The notes below the pieces were generated by a model. That model was not told the DNA's origin. It did no database searches and was given only the letters and a program-made list of their open reading frames with translations. The position numbers and the translations under genes are program-made. Below are positions 47,372 through 56,417 of a stretch of 64,000 nucleotides of DNA, piece after piece. Origin of the DNA: Planctomycetota bacterium (GTDB lineage: Bacteria; Planctomycetota; Brocadiia; JAADGH01); NCBI GenBank assembly GCA_013152475.1, contig JAADGH010000223.1, forward strand, positions 23,423 through 87,422. Direction: 5' to 3'. The first letter of the stretch is position 1. Each line of letters starts with the position of its first letter.

Positions 47372-50161
47372 TTACTCCACCATTCCACCCACAACCGGCT
47401 TGCTTGCGATCCGGCCCCGGACCACACTCTCGATCAGCACGTCCACACCATCGGCCGCCGCACTTACGCGATCGCGAACACGGACGTCCGGGGCCAGCGC
47501 GCTCGCTCCCGCTTCCCGGCCCTTCTCCCAGACGATCTCCTCCACCTGCCGCGAGGCGTAGTCCTTCGCGTCGGCCAGCTTCTCGAACTCCCGCTTCTCG
47601 CGGGAGGAGTGCATGACAAAGCTCCCCTCCGGGGTCGGGCGGATGGAGATCTCCTCTTCGATCACCACGTTCGCCGTGGCCGCGCCGATGGCGTTGGCCA
47701 CCTCGGCGTGGTCCGGGATCACCACGTCCGTCCCCAGCAACTCCCCGATGCTGTCGAAATACGCCCCCACCGGTGCACCGATAGCGACGATGGGGTGGTT
47801 CAGGGATATTCTGCTCGTGAACCCCCACCCCTTGCCGCCCTCCAGAATGTTCCGCACGATTGCCTCGCACACGGCACACCCCGGCACGGCATCGACCCCC
47901 TTGATACGGCTGAACTCCTTCAACAGCAACTGGACAAGCAACTGTCCCCGCACCTTGTCGAGGATTCTCTGGGCCATGGCACTCGGAGAGATCCCTACTT
48001 TCTTCGCATAGATTTCCAAACCGGTCGACGCTGCGTCCATATCCCATTCCGTAAACCGGCCGAGGGCGTGAAGCACGTCCGTGGGTGTGAGCGAAGACCG
48101 CACGATCATCCCTGCGTTTTCCAAGCGATCCGTCGAAAGGAGGGATGGGTGGATCAGGCCGAGGCGGCGTGACAGGGCAAAGCGGGAGAGGGGGCCTTCC
48201 CGGACGATCTCGGCGATCTGCCGTTCCTTGGGGTTGAGCAAATCCATGCGGCCGTCCCGCACGAACACGAAAAAGTCCGTCGGCTGGACATTGCTTGTGG
48301 CGATGTTCTCGCGGCTTTCCAGCGCGCGAAGTCCACTCATCGCCTTGGGATACTTGTGCACCAGGTAGGCCAGCGGCACGACGCGCTTTGGGCCGATGGC
48401 GATCTCGGTGCCGGCGTGAATTTGCACATAGCTGTCCCCGCCGAGGCCGGCCGTCTGGATGTCCGCCGCGCGCACGTTCGTCGCCCAGCCGCCGAGCCGC
48501 GCGCCGGTGGGGGTGACCAGGACCTCGCCGTCGCGCACTTGGGCGATGTCCGACGTCGTCCCGCCCATGTCGATCACCATCCCGTTGCGGACCTTCGAGA
48601 GATAGGTCGCGCCAACCACGCTGGCGGCAGGGCCGCTCAGGATGGTCTCGATGGGACGATCGCGGGCGACCTGTTCGCTGACGAGGGTGCCGTCGCACTT
48701 CACGATCATGACCGGCGCGTCGATCTGCCTTTCCCCCAAGCTGCGTTTGACCGAGTCAATCAGATCGGCGACGAGCGGCATGAGCTGCGCGTTGAGGACG
48801 GCCGTGTTGGCCCGGCGGATGAAGTTGAGCCCCATGGACAACTCGTGTCCGCAGAGCACCGGCGCGTTGCACTCCTCGCCGATGATGCGCTTCACTTCCA
48901 GCTCGTGCAGCGGGTTGCTGATGCTGGCGAAGCCCGACACGGCAATCGCCGGTACACGCTCCTCCTCCACGAGGCGCCGGACGGCTTCGCGGACCTCATT
49001 TTCATCGAGGGGCTGGAGAATGCTGCCGTCCATCGCCGTTCGGGCGGTGAGGACGATCTTCGGCTCGTGGGGGATGTCATCGTCACGGAATCCGGGCGGC
49101 GGCAGAACGAGCAACCCAACGTTCGTCACCTTCCCCTCGACCACGGCGTTCGTCGCGAGGGTGGTGGAGATGGCGATAAAACTGATCTGGTCGAAGCGGG
49201 ACTTGTCCAGCCCGTCGACGGCCGCCTTGATCCCCTCGGTCAGGTCGTGCTTGGTGGTGAGCGACTTGGCCTTCGACAGGACTTGATCGTTCGCGAAGTC
49301 GTAGAGCACGGCGTCGGTGTAGGTCCCGCCTGCGTCGATGCCCAGGCCGACGACCTTTCGGCCGGGATCGAACTTGACCTCGCGCCTCGGTATGCGCACC
49401 TCCGCAGCCGGCGCGGCCTGCGGCGCTCCGAGGGGCAGGGCGGCAATCACATCGCCGCCGGGAGACCCGACGATCTTTTCGCCCGGACGGACGACGAGGA
49501 ACCGTTCCGGGCCCCATTTCCCGTCGAGCATGTCGCGGAGGAGGGAGAGGTCGCCGTCGATCTCCTCAAAGCGCCAGCCCTCGGCCTCGGCCATGTCTCG
49601 GATGGCGGGGAGGAGCTCATCGCGAATCTCCGGGCGGTCGTTCTCCTGCCGGATGTAGGCGGCGCGCTGGTAGTTTTTCCGCCAGCTTTCGTAAAAATCA
49701 AGAATAAATTCGGCGTTTTCGCTGCCGTACTTCTCGACGAACTCCCTGTAGTGCGGATGGTTCTCGCGCTGCCGCCGCCGGGTGCGGGGTCCGCCTTTGT
49801 TGTCCACCCAGCACTGGCTGAAGTAGAACGTTCCCGGCGCCTTCGCGAACTGCTCCCGGTACCGCCGCAGCGAGCCGAGAAAGAGCGTGATGCAATCGTG
49901 GGCGCGAGGGACCACCAGCGTGGTGTCCTTCGGGGCCAGCCCGACAATGCCCTTGTTGCACAGGCCGTAGGCAAGGAGGATGGCGTCGCAGCCTTTGGCC
50001 TCCGAGCGGGCCATGGCCGCGGTCACCTTGCGGTTCAGCGTATCGGGCACGGCGTGCAGATTGGCTTCGAGATACTCGATGTCGATTTCGTTGGCGCACG
50101 GCTCGGCAAGGTATTCCAGGACCCCCTTGAACACGCCGCAGGCAATCACCTTGAATTTCAT
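47372..50161 (-). CDS. DUF1638 domain fused to hydantoinase/oxoprolinase A-type ATPase
   Basis: A 929-residue fusion. Residues ~1-220 form a DUF1638 domain, with Cys/His-bearing stretches 'AILLAYGLCNKGIVGL', 'PRAHDCITLFLGSLRR' and 'FYFSQCWVDNKGG'. Residues ~255-929 are a hydantoinase A/5-oxoprolinase-type ASKHA ATPase, with phosphate motifs 'GLGIDAGGTYTDAVLYD' and 'VIDMGGTTSDIAQVRDGE'. No HyuB partner follows. DUF1638 genes often sit beside corrinoid proteins and methyltransferases, so a corrinoid link is possible; it lies 75 nt after ecfT of the riboswitch operon. MKFKVIACG at 50161 is preferred; ATG 50179 adds 6 residues. Confidence 0.8.
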   Translation of the reverse strand: MKFKVIACGVFKGVLEYLAEPCANEIDIEYLEANLHAVPDTLNRKVTAAMARSEAKGCDAILLAYGLCNKGIVGLAPKDTTLVVPRAHDCITLFLGSLRRYREQFAKAPGTFYFSQCWVDNKGGPRTRRRQRENHPHYREFVEKYGSENAEFILDFYESWRKNYQRAAYIRQENDRPEIRDELLPAIRDMAEAEGWRFEEIDGDLSLLRDMLDGKWGPERFLVVRPGEKIVGSPGGDVIAALPLGAPQAAPAAEVRIPRREVKFDPGRKVVGLGIDAGGTYTDAVLYDFANDQVLSKAKSLTTKHDLTEGIKAAVDGLDKSRFDQISFIAISTTLATNAVVEGKVTNVGLLVLPPPGFRDDDIPHEPKIVLTARTAMDGSILQPLDENEVREAVRRLVEEERVPAIAVSGFASISNPLHELEVKRIIGEECNAPVLCGHELSMGLNFIRRANTAVLNAQLMPLVADLIDSVKRSLGERQIDAPVMIVKCDGTLVSEQVARDRPIETILSGPAASVVGATYLSKVRNGMVIDMGGTTSDIAQVRDGEVLVTPTGARLGGWATNVRAADIQTAGLGGDSYVQIHAGTEIAIGPKRVVPLAYLVHKYPKAMSGLRALESRENIATSNVQPTDFFVFVRDGRMDLLNPKERQIAEIVREGPLSRFALSRRLGLIHPSLLSTDRLENAGMIVRSSLTPTDVLHALGRFTEWDMDAASTGLEIYAKKVGISPSAMAQRILDKVRGQLLVQLLLKEFSRIKGVDAVPGCAVCEAIVRNILEGGKGWGFTSRISLNHPIVAIGAPVGAYFDSIGELLGTDVVIPDHAEVANAIGAATANVVIEEEISIRPTPEGSFVMHSSREKREFEKLADAKDYASRQVEEIVWEKGREAGASALAPDVRVRDRVSAAADGVDVLIESVVRGRIASKPVVGGMVE

Positions 50162-50236
50162 AGCAACGACGTCCGACATGTTTCGGCATCAAACAAAGTC
50201 CATCCCTATACTCTACACGGTTTGCCCCTTGTGATT

Positions 50237-51130
50237 CTACAGAAAATGCCGGACGAATTCATAGAGCGGCCGCAGCTCGGCCGTGTAATAGACCTCGCTG
50301 ACGTAGAGGCCGTAGAGCAGCTTGGCCCCGAGGATGCCCGCCAAGGCGACCCACATGGAGACGAGGAGAACATAGTCCGCGGCGCGAAAGCGGATCTGGT
50401 GGAAGTCCGTCCGGGGCTGCGTCGGGTCGAAGGCCCGGCTCTGCACGGAGAGGGCCAGCGTGCTTGCCCGCCGAAGACAGTTGCCGAAAATGGGCCGGAG
50501 GATGGACAGCCACGCGGCCCCCATGGACCGCAGACCGACCCGGAATGGGCGGAACGCGCGGAGGCGCGCTGCGGCCAGGACGGTGGCCGCCTCAGCAATA
50601 ATGACGGGGATGAAGCGCAGGGCCGTGACGGTCATGAAGGACAGGCCATAGGGCACACGCAGCCGTTTCAATCCCAGGAGCAGATCGCGCGGATCGGTGG
50701 TCCAGCACACCAGCAGGCCGAAACACATGGCTGTCGAGAAGCGGAGCGACTGGACGGCGCCGTAGAGGAACCCTTCGCGATAGAGGTAAATTCCGCCGGT
50801 GAGCGTGCCGAGGATCGGCAGGCCTTTTGGGATGATGGTCAGGGCCACGGTTCGTGGGAACTGCCCGTAGAAGATCGCCTGACTCAACATCGTCCCCCAC
50901 ACGGTAAGCGTCACCATGCCGGCGATAACCTTGATTCTGTCGATGGACAATCGCGCGCTGGCCGTGGCGGCGACGGAGAGGAGGAATAGGCCGAGCAGCG
51001 TTGCCGGGCTGTCAATGGTGATCGTAACCGTCGCGACGAAAAGGAGGAGGAACACCTTTACCCGCGGGTCCAGCCGGTGGAAGAACGTTTCGCCCCGGCT
51101 CGGCTCGGCGATCTGTCTCACCCTAAGCAT
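50237..51130 (-). CDS. ecfT: ECF transporter transmembrane subunit EcfT
   Basis: A 297-residue EcfT/CbiQ-type coupling protein with five or so membrane helices (about residues 25-130 and 265-290). The ATPase-contact helices carry Ala-Arg motifs, 'AAARLRAFRPFRVGL' and 'ALSVQSRAFDPTQPRTD'. It couples ATP hydrolysis by EcfA to toppling of the S component. ATG 51130 ('MLRVRQIAEPSRGETFFHRL') was chosen over an upstream reading; it overlaps the ecfA stop by 8 nt. It is the last gene of the seven-gene set. Confidence 0.88.
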   Translation of the reverse strand: MLRVRQIAEPSRGETFFHRLDPRVKVFLLLFVATVTITIDSPATLLGLFLLSVAATASARLSIDRIKVIAGMVTLTVWGTMLSQAIFYGQFPRTVALTIIPKGLPILGTLTGGIYLYREGFLYGAVQSLRFSTAMCFGLLVCWTTDPRDLLLGLKRLRVPYGLSFMTVTALRFIPVIIAEAATVLAAARLRAFRPFRVGLRSMGAAWLSILRPIFGNCLRRASTLALSVQSRAFDPTQPRTDFHQIRFRAADYVLLVSMWVALAGILGAKLLYGLYVSEVYYTAELRPLYEFVRHFL

Positions 51131-52814
51131 CGCGCCCCTCCTTGCGGACCAAACGGAGGAATGTCTCCACCGTGAGACAGGGAGGCAGGCCGAGCTTCTC
51201 GGACAAAACCAGCACATCCGGAGGCGTCAGCGATGCCTGTTCGAGAATTTCTGAATCACGAAAGATCGTAAGGGGCGGTCCGTCGCCGATGACCCGCCCC
51301 TCCACCAGAACCACGACACGGGATGCATATCGGGCCACGGTCTCCACGTCATGGGTGCAGAACACCACTGTCGTTTCGCAATCGCGACAGAGGGTGTCCA
51401 TCATCTTCTCGATGTGCACCCGGTCCTGGCCGGTGGTGGGCTCGTCGAGGAGGAAGAGCCTCGGCCCCATCGAGAGGACCGCCGCCACCGCCGTGCGCAG
51501 GCGCTGCCCGCGACTGAGGGACAGTGGCATTTGATCGGCCAGGGATTCGATGGTCATGGAGGCCAACGCCGCCCCGGCGCGCCGTGCGCATTCCGTGTCG
51601 GGGAGCTTCAGGTTCCTCGGCCCGAACTGCACCTCCGCCGCGACGCTCTCGGCCAGGAGCATGAGGTCGGGGTTCTGGAAGACCATGCCGACCTGACCGG
51701 CGAGGTCGTATGCCTTGATCGAATCCGTCTTTCGTCCCAGCACTTCGACGCCGCCCGATGTCGGACGGATGAGCGCGGCCATGAGGGAGAGCGCCGTGCT
51801 CTTGCCCGATCCGTTCGGCCCCATGAAGGCCACGCGCTCGCCGGCGGAGAGGGTGAGATTCATCGCGTCGATGATCGCTGGCCCGTTTTTCTCATATGCG
51901 AATGTGACATCCCGGAAGATGACAGCGGCTTCCGACTCCTCGCCGGGTGATCCAGAAGACGGCGGCAAGCCGGGGACCTCGGCCGGGATGGACGCGCGAA
52001 GGGCCTCGGCCGTTTGGCCAGTTGCCAGAGGCCGATCCGGCAGGCCGAGGGAGCTGCAGATCGAGAGGGTCTCCGGCGCACGCAGGCCGAGACGGACGAA
52101 CGGTTCCAGGTCGCTGAATGCCTCGGCGATAGGCCGGTCGAGTGCGATGCCGCCCTGGTCCATGATTACGATTCGGTCGCAGAGCCCGGCGACGTCGCGG
52201 ATGCGGTGCTCGATGAGGACGACCGTGATGCCATGCTCGCGGTTGAGGTCTCGGAGCACTTTAAGGATCTCCTGCGATCCTCTTGGATCGAGCTGGCTGA
52301 TGGGCTCATCGAGGGCGAGGATACTCGGGCGCATGGCGCACATGGCGGCGATGGCCACACGCTGCTTCTGTCCGCCGGATAGGTTCGATGGTGTTGCCTG
52401 CCGAAGGCCGGTGAGACCGACCCAGTCCAAGGCCTCGCGGATTCCGGCCTCGATCTCGCCCCGGCCTTTGTGGAGGTTCTCCAGTCCGAAGGCGACCTCG
52501 TCCTCGACCACGCTCGAAAACAGTTGGTCGTCGGGGTTCTGGAAGACCAATCCCACCTGCTCGCAGAGCTCGGCATGGGACACCGCTCGCGAGTCGACGC
52601 CGTTGATCACAACCGTGCCCGTCATCGAGCCGGCGGACTCGTGAGGGATGATTCCGTTCAGGCACTTCAGGAGCGTGGTCTTGCCGCAGCCGGTGGGGCC
52701 GGTGAGGAGGACGAACTCGCCGGGCTCAACGGACAGGTCCACATCCCGGAGCGTCGGCTCGGTCTGCGAGGGATAGGTGAAGCTGAGTTGTTCGATTCGG
52801 ATGGAACCGGGCAT
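51123..52814 (-). CDS. ecfA: ECF transporter ATPase, tandem EcfA-EcfA fusion
   Basis: A 563-residue fusion of two ECF-type ATPases. The first half has Walker A 'GPTGCGKTTLLKCLNG', signature 'LSGGQKQRVAIAAM' and Walker B 'ILALDEPISQLDP'. The second has 'GPNGSGKSTALSLMAAL', a divergent signature 'LSRGQRLRTAVAAVL' and 'LFLLDEPTTGQD'. Such fusions replace the usual EcfA1/EcfA2 pair. It starts one base after the stop of the S-component-like gene and overlaps ecfT by 8 nt. Confidence 0.93.
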   Translation of the reverse strand: MPGSIRIEQLSFTYPSQTEPTLRDVDLSVEPGEFVLLTGPTGCGKTTLLKCLNGIIPHESAGSMTGTVVINGVDSRAVSHAELCEQVGLVFQNPDDQLFSSVVEDEVAFGLENLHKGRGEIEAGIREALDWVGLTGLRQATPSNLSGGQKQRVAIAAMCAMRPSILALDEPISQLDPRGSQEILKVLRDLNREHGITVVLIEHRIRDVAGLCDRIVIMDQGGIALDRPIAEAFSDLEPFVRLGLRAPETLSICSSLGLPDRPLATGQTAEALRASIPAEVPGLPPSSGSPGEESEAAVIFRDVTFAYEKNGPAIIDAMNLTLSAGERVAFMGPNGSGKSTALSLMAALIRPTSGGVEVLGRKTDSIKAYDLAGQVGMVFQNPDLMLLAESVAAEVQFGPRNLKLPDTECARRAGAALASMTIESLADQMPLSLSRGQRLRTAVAAVLSMGPRLFLLDEPTTGQDRVHIEKMMDTLCRDCETTVVFCTHDVETVARYASRVVVLVEGRVIGDGPPLTIFRDSEILEQASLTPPDVLVLSEKLGLPPCLTVETFLRLVRKEGRDA

Positions 52815-52815
52815 G

Positions 52816-54729
52816 TCAGTCCGTCACCTTTCTCAGGTTGTGCCCCAGCCGGAGTCCCCAGGCGACGCCGACGAACGTGTAAAAGAAACCATTCACAATA
52901 ACGAAAGCCCAGATATACCAATAGGCGAAGTACAGCCGAAACAGACACGCCATGAGACAGATCGACACGAACAGCGAGAGCGCCTCGGCCGCGCCCGCGG
53001 CGATGCCGGCGAGTGCGGTGACGCGGCCCTTGGCCTGCGGGTAGTGGGCCATGATCTTTCCGCCGGATCGCGTGAGGCCGGCCAAGTAGAAGGCCAACTC
53101 CTTTAGCAGCACCGACGTGCCGACGTAAAGGATGTCCACCGGGCTCAGCCCGCCCATCATCACGCTCCGAAGCAGATAGCGAACCACCGTGGCCAGGGCG
53201 ATTGTGCCGACGCGGGGAATCAGAACGACGAGCGCCGTCAGGAGGAGGAAGTACACAACCTGGGCAAAGATGCCGGTGACGATGAACGCGAAAGGCCCCA
53301 ACAGCGCGCTCACGATATTGGTGACGATGGTGAGCGGGAGCCCGACGGCGACAAAGGTGGTTGTGGCAAAAAGAGCGATGAGGACGAGAGAGCGGATGTT
53401 GAACCTGGCGAAGATGCGGCGCTGGAGGGCGACGAGGAGCACAAAGGCGCAGACGCTCACGATGCACGTCGTGAGCGTAACCCCGATGGCGACCACGTTC
53501 CGCCGGATGACAAAGAGGGGGACCGTCGTGGACAGGACGGTGGTATCGGCGCCAAGGAGCTTGGCTTCGATGCCGCGCTGGTACTCGCCGGGGAGAAGGA
53601 TATCCGGCCGGATGAAGATGGGGAGAATGACATCGGCCGTCTCTCCGGGCGGGATGAAAACGATCGCCAGGGTCTTCGCCACCTCCCCCGGGCTGAGGTA
53701 CGGTGCGGCGGCGAAGGCGGGCACGCTGTCGCCCGTCTTTGGATTGACGATGTCCGATGACAGGAGAAGCGTCAGGCCCTTGTCCGCTTTGCTCTCGACG
53801 CGCAGCGTCTGATAGGCGGCGGGGTGGAAGCGGTCGATGAAGCCGGCGCCGAAGCCGAGGCGGCGGCGAATCCACCGGGCGATCTCATTCGGCAGAACGA
53901 TATGATCGGCGCGCCTCGCCGGATCGTATCGCCCCTCGGCGTCCGTGGGCATGTGGACGGAGACGATCCGGAGAAGCGACGCAATCTGCGAGGGCGCCAC
54001 GGCATGCAGGGCAGATTTCCTCTTTCGTGTCCAGGTTCGCCCGTCCGCGCCGGTGAACCGTCCCTCAACAACGACATCGTATTGTCCCGGCCTATCGGCA
54101 GGCAGTTGAACCCGGAAGAGCAGGACCCGTTTTTCGAAGGCAACATGGACCGCGCCCTCCGCCTGCACGACGGTTTGCCCATCGGCGGACGACCGCCTCC
54201 ATTGTTTTTTGGTATTGCGAAACTCGACGTCAGGGGGCAAGGTCATCCTGACCGAGAAGCGGATCGGTGTGTTGGCGAAGCTCTCGATCTCGACGCCGCC
54301 GTCCACGCAAGCCCCGGTCCCCACCAGCGAGGATGCATCCGGCGGCACGCGGGCGCCATAGGGGAGGCGGAGGTCAAGACCCGCAAGGTACTCCGACTTT
54401 TTCGGGGCCGTTGCGGTCCGCGAGATCAATCGTCCGTCGGCCAGACGGAGGCGGAACTGGTAACGTGCGTTTTCGGTCCAGGGAAAAGAGAGCGTTACTT
54501 CCCTGCGGTCTCCCTCCGGCACGTTCATCGATCGGAGCTGAACCCCATCGGCGTCCAACACCGCAATCTCGATAACTGCCGTCTCGCGGTTCAGAGATAT
54601 TCTTGCGCCGCTGGGGAAGAAGCGAATGCTTTCGACGCGAACGGGACCACCCCGCTCCCCGGCGCATCCCCATAGAAGCACACAGGAGAGGAGAGCGAAT
54701 CGGAGGCGGTATCGTGGAGAGGCAATCAT
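52816..54729 (-). CDS. ECF S-component-like protein with large N-terminal lipoprotein domain
   Basis: A 637-residue protein. The N-terminus 'LRFALLSCVLLWGC' is a lipoprotein signal (Cys about 22), followed by a beta-rich extracytoplasmic region (about 25-395) and then about seven membrane helices (about 400-625). Gene position, just before EcfA and EcfT, and helix layout fit a substrate-binding S component, but such proteins are normally about 170-220 residues and lack an outer domain. The N-terminal ~100 residues resemble those of the next protein upstream ('LSFPWTENARYQF' versus 'LSFGWTPKARYRF'). ATG 54729 overlaps the propeller gene by 4 nt. The substrate is inferred, from the riboswitch, to be a corrinoid or cobalt. 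Confidence 0.65.
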   Translation of the reverse strand: MIASPRYRLRFALLSCVLLWGCAGERGGPVRVESIRFFPSGARISLNRETAVIEIAVLDADGVQLRSMNVPEGDRREVTLSFPWTENARYQFRLRLADGRLISRTATAPKKSEYLAGLDLRLPYGARVPPDASSLVGTGACVDGGVEIESFANTPIRFSVRMTLPPDVEFRNTKKQWRRSSADGQTVVQAEGAVHVAFEKRVLLFRVQLPADRPGQYDVVVEGRFTGADGRTWTRKRKSALHAVAPSQIASLLRIVSVHMPTDAEGRYDPARRADHIVLPNEIARWIRRRLGFGAGFIDRFHPAAYQTLRVESKADKGLTLLLSSDIVNPKTGDSVPAFAAAPYLSPGEVAKTLAIVFIPPGETADVILPIFIRPDILLPGEYQRGIEAKLLGADTTVLSTTVPLFVIRRNVVAIGVTLTTCIVSVCAFVLLVALQRRIFARFNIRSLVLIALFATTTFVAVGLPLTIVTNIVSALLGPFAFIVTGIFAQVVYFLLLTALVVLIPRVGTIALATVVRYLLRSVMMGGLSPVDILYVGTSVLLKELAFYLAGLTRSGGKIMAHYPQAKGRVTALAGIAAGAAEALSLFVSICLMACLFRLYFAYWYIWAFVIVNGFFYTFVGVAWGLRLGHNLRKVTD

Positions 54730-56417
54730 TGAACGATGTGCACCCTGTAGGCGCCGGCAATAGTTTTGTCGGGAAGCTCCTTGGGCGTCTCGGCCACGGC
54801 GATGAAGCGTCCGTCGGAAGAGATGTCCGATTCCGGGAAGACCGGCCCGGCAGTCCGGAACTCGTATATGAGTTTCTCCAGTCCACCGCCGGCGCGGTGC
54901 GTGTCGAACAGGGCGAAGCCGAAGGTGTCGGTGGCCTGGGTCAGCCAGTTGTCGGCCGTGGTGATGAGGACGTACCGGCCGCCGGGTGTGGCGGACATCG
55001 CCTGCGCCGCCCCCTCGGTGTGCCACTTCCACTTCAGGTCGCCGGCCAAGTCGAAGGCAAAGATGCTGTTGGTATTCGGATGGGGTGACGGGACTTTCTG
55101 CGACGCGGAGCGGGACCCCTGGGGGATTACCGTGCCCGTCACGACGAAATAGACGGTATCCCCCCAGACATAGGAGTAGGAGACGGGCGCGCTGAGGGGC
55201 ACGCCGCTCACGACGATGGGCGTGCCTAGGTCTTTTGCCCAGATCGGTTTCACGTCGCCCGATGTTTCAGGAAAATCAAAAAAGAACGCGCGACCGTCGA
55301 GGCACCCCAGGCTGGCATGTCGGCCGTCGCGCGACAATCCCGCCGAGCGCCACAGGAGGACCCGCTTGAAGTGCGGCAGCAATGGTTCGGGGGTGAAGCG
55401 CCCGATGGCCTTGCCTGCGTCGCCGTCGACAAAATAGATCGAGTCCGGCGTCCACGGGCTTTCCACCCTTTCCGTGGACGATTTTTCGATGGCGAGAACG
55501 ACGTGTTTGCCGCTGTCGTCTGCGTCGAACCAGACGATGCTGGCCGGAAGCACCTGCGGCTTCGGAAAACGCCACTTCGGCTTGCCCGTGGTCGGGTCCA
55601 GACGGTAGAGCCGGGACCGGTTCAGGCTTACCGTTTTGCCCGCGATCTCTTTCGACCAACTATGCACGCCGGCGACGATCACGTCGCCATCCTCGGCGAT
55701 GCACATGCGGTATACCCCCGGCAGCTTGTAGATCCCGAAGCGGTCATCTTCCTTCCGGGCGCAGGTCTCCAGGTCGTCCGCCAGGCGGAACCGCCACTTG
55801 GTTTTCTTCGTCTCGACATCCATCGCATAGACGAAGGCGTCGGGGCTTTGCTCGCCGATGAACAGCGTCTTGCCATCGCGACTGAAGGCAAGTTGTTTGA
55901 CCAGCCCCTCGGATATCTTTTTTTCGTAGAGAATCGCCCCGCTCAAAACGTCCACCAGCCGGAGGTAGCCGAGATAGCTGCCGATGGCCAGCGTTTTTCC
56001 ATCGGGTGAGAACCGGACTTCCGTGTCGGCTGCGCCGCCCATCGATGCCGCGCTGACCGACACGATGTTTTCCAGTGCAACCGAAGCGATCACCTCCGGA
56101 CCGGGGCTGATGGGTGCAGCGGCGTCCCGCTCACGCCCTGCGCCGTCTTTCAGTTTCACGAAAAATCGGTATCTCGCCTTGGGTGTCCAGCCAAAGGAAA
56201 GGAGGACACGGGAGGGAGACAGGCGATCCATCCGAACGCTCTGTTCGGTTTCGCCCTGCCGGACAGACACGCGGCCGACCGGCCGGCCGTGTGCATCCGC
56301 CACTGCGCCGCATCGCGTGAAGCGAACGGTGACGCCGTCCGGGGTGGGACAGCCAACCCGCCGGCTGCATCCCCCGGACGCAAGGAGTAGGGTGCAGAGA
56401 AGGGCGGCTCTATTCAT
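54726..56417 (-). CDS. Beta-propeller (WD/PQQ-like) lipoprotein
   Basis: A 563-residue exported lipoprotein ('LLCTLLLASGGC', Cys about 17). After an N-terminal domain shared with the downstream S-component-like protein (about 20-110), residues ~120-560 form propeller blades, for example 'FSPDGKTLAIGSYLGYLRLV', 'FSRDGKTLFIGEQSPDAFVY' and 'SRLYRLDPTTGKPKWRF'. In Bacteroides the surface propeller lipoprotein BtuG captures B12 for BtuB; a similar role is suggested here by fold and by the riboswitch, not by sequence identity. It overlaps tonB by 8 nt and the next gene by 4 nt. Confidence 0.75.
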   Translation of the reverse strand: MNRAALLCTLLLASGGCSRRVGCPTPDGVTVRFTRCGAVADAHGRPVGRVSVRQGETEQSVRMDRLSPSRVLLSFGWTPKARYRFFVKLKDGAGRERDAAAPISPGPEVIASVALENIVSVSAASMGGAADTEVRFSPDGKTLAIGSYLGYLRLVDVLSGAILYEKKISEGLVKQLAFSRDGKTLFIGEQSPDAFVYAMDVETKKTKWRFRLADDLETCARKEDDRFGIYKLPGVYRMCIAEDGDVIVAGVHSWSKEIAGKTVSLNRSRLYRLDPTTGKPKWRFPKPQVLPASIVWFDADDSGKHVVLAIEKSSTERVESPWTPDSIYFVDGDAGKAIGRFTPEPLLPHFKRVLLWRSAGLSRDGRHASLGCLDGRAFFFDFPETSGDVKPIWAKDLGTPIVVSGVPLSAPVSYSYVWGDTVYFVVTGTVIPQGSRSASQKVPSPHPNTNSIFAFDLAGDLKWKWHTEGAAQAMSATPGGRYVLITTADNWLTQATDTFGFALFDTHRAGGGLEKLIYEFRTAGPVFPESDISSDGRFIAVAETPKELPDKTIAGAYRVHIVQ

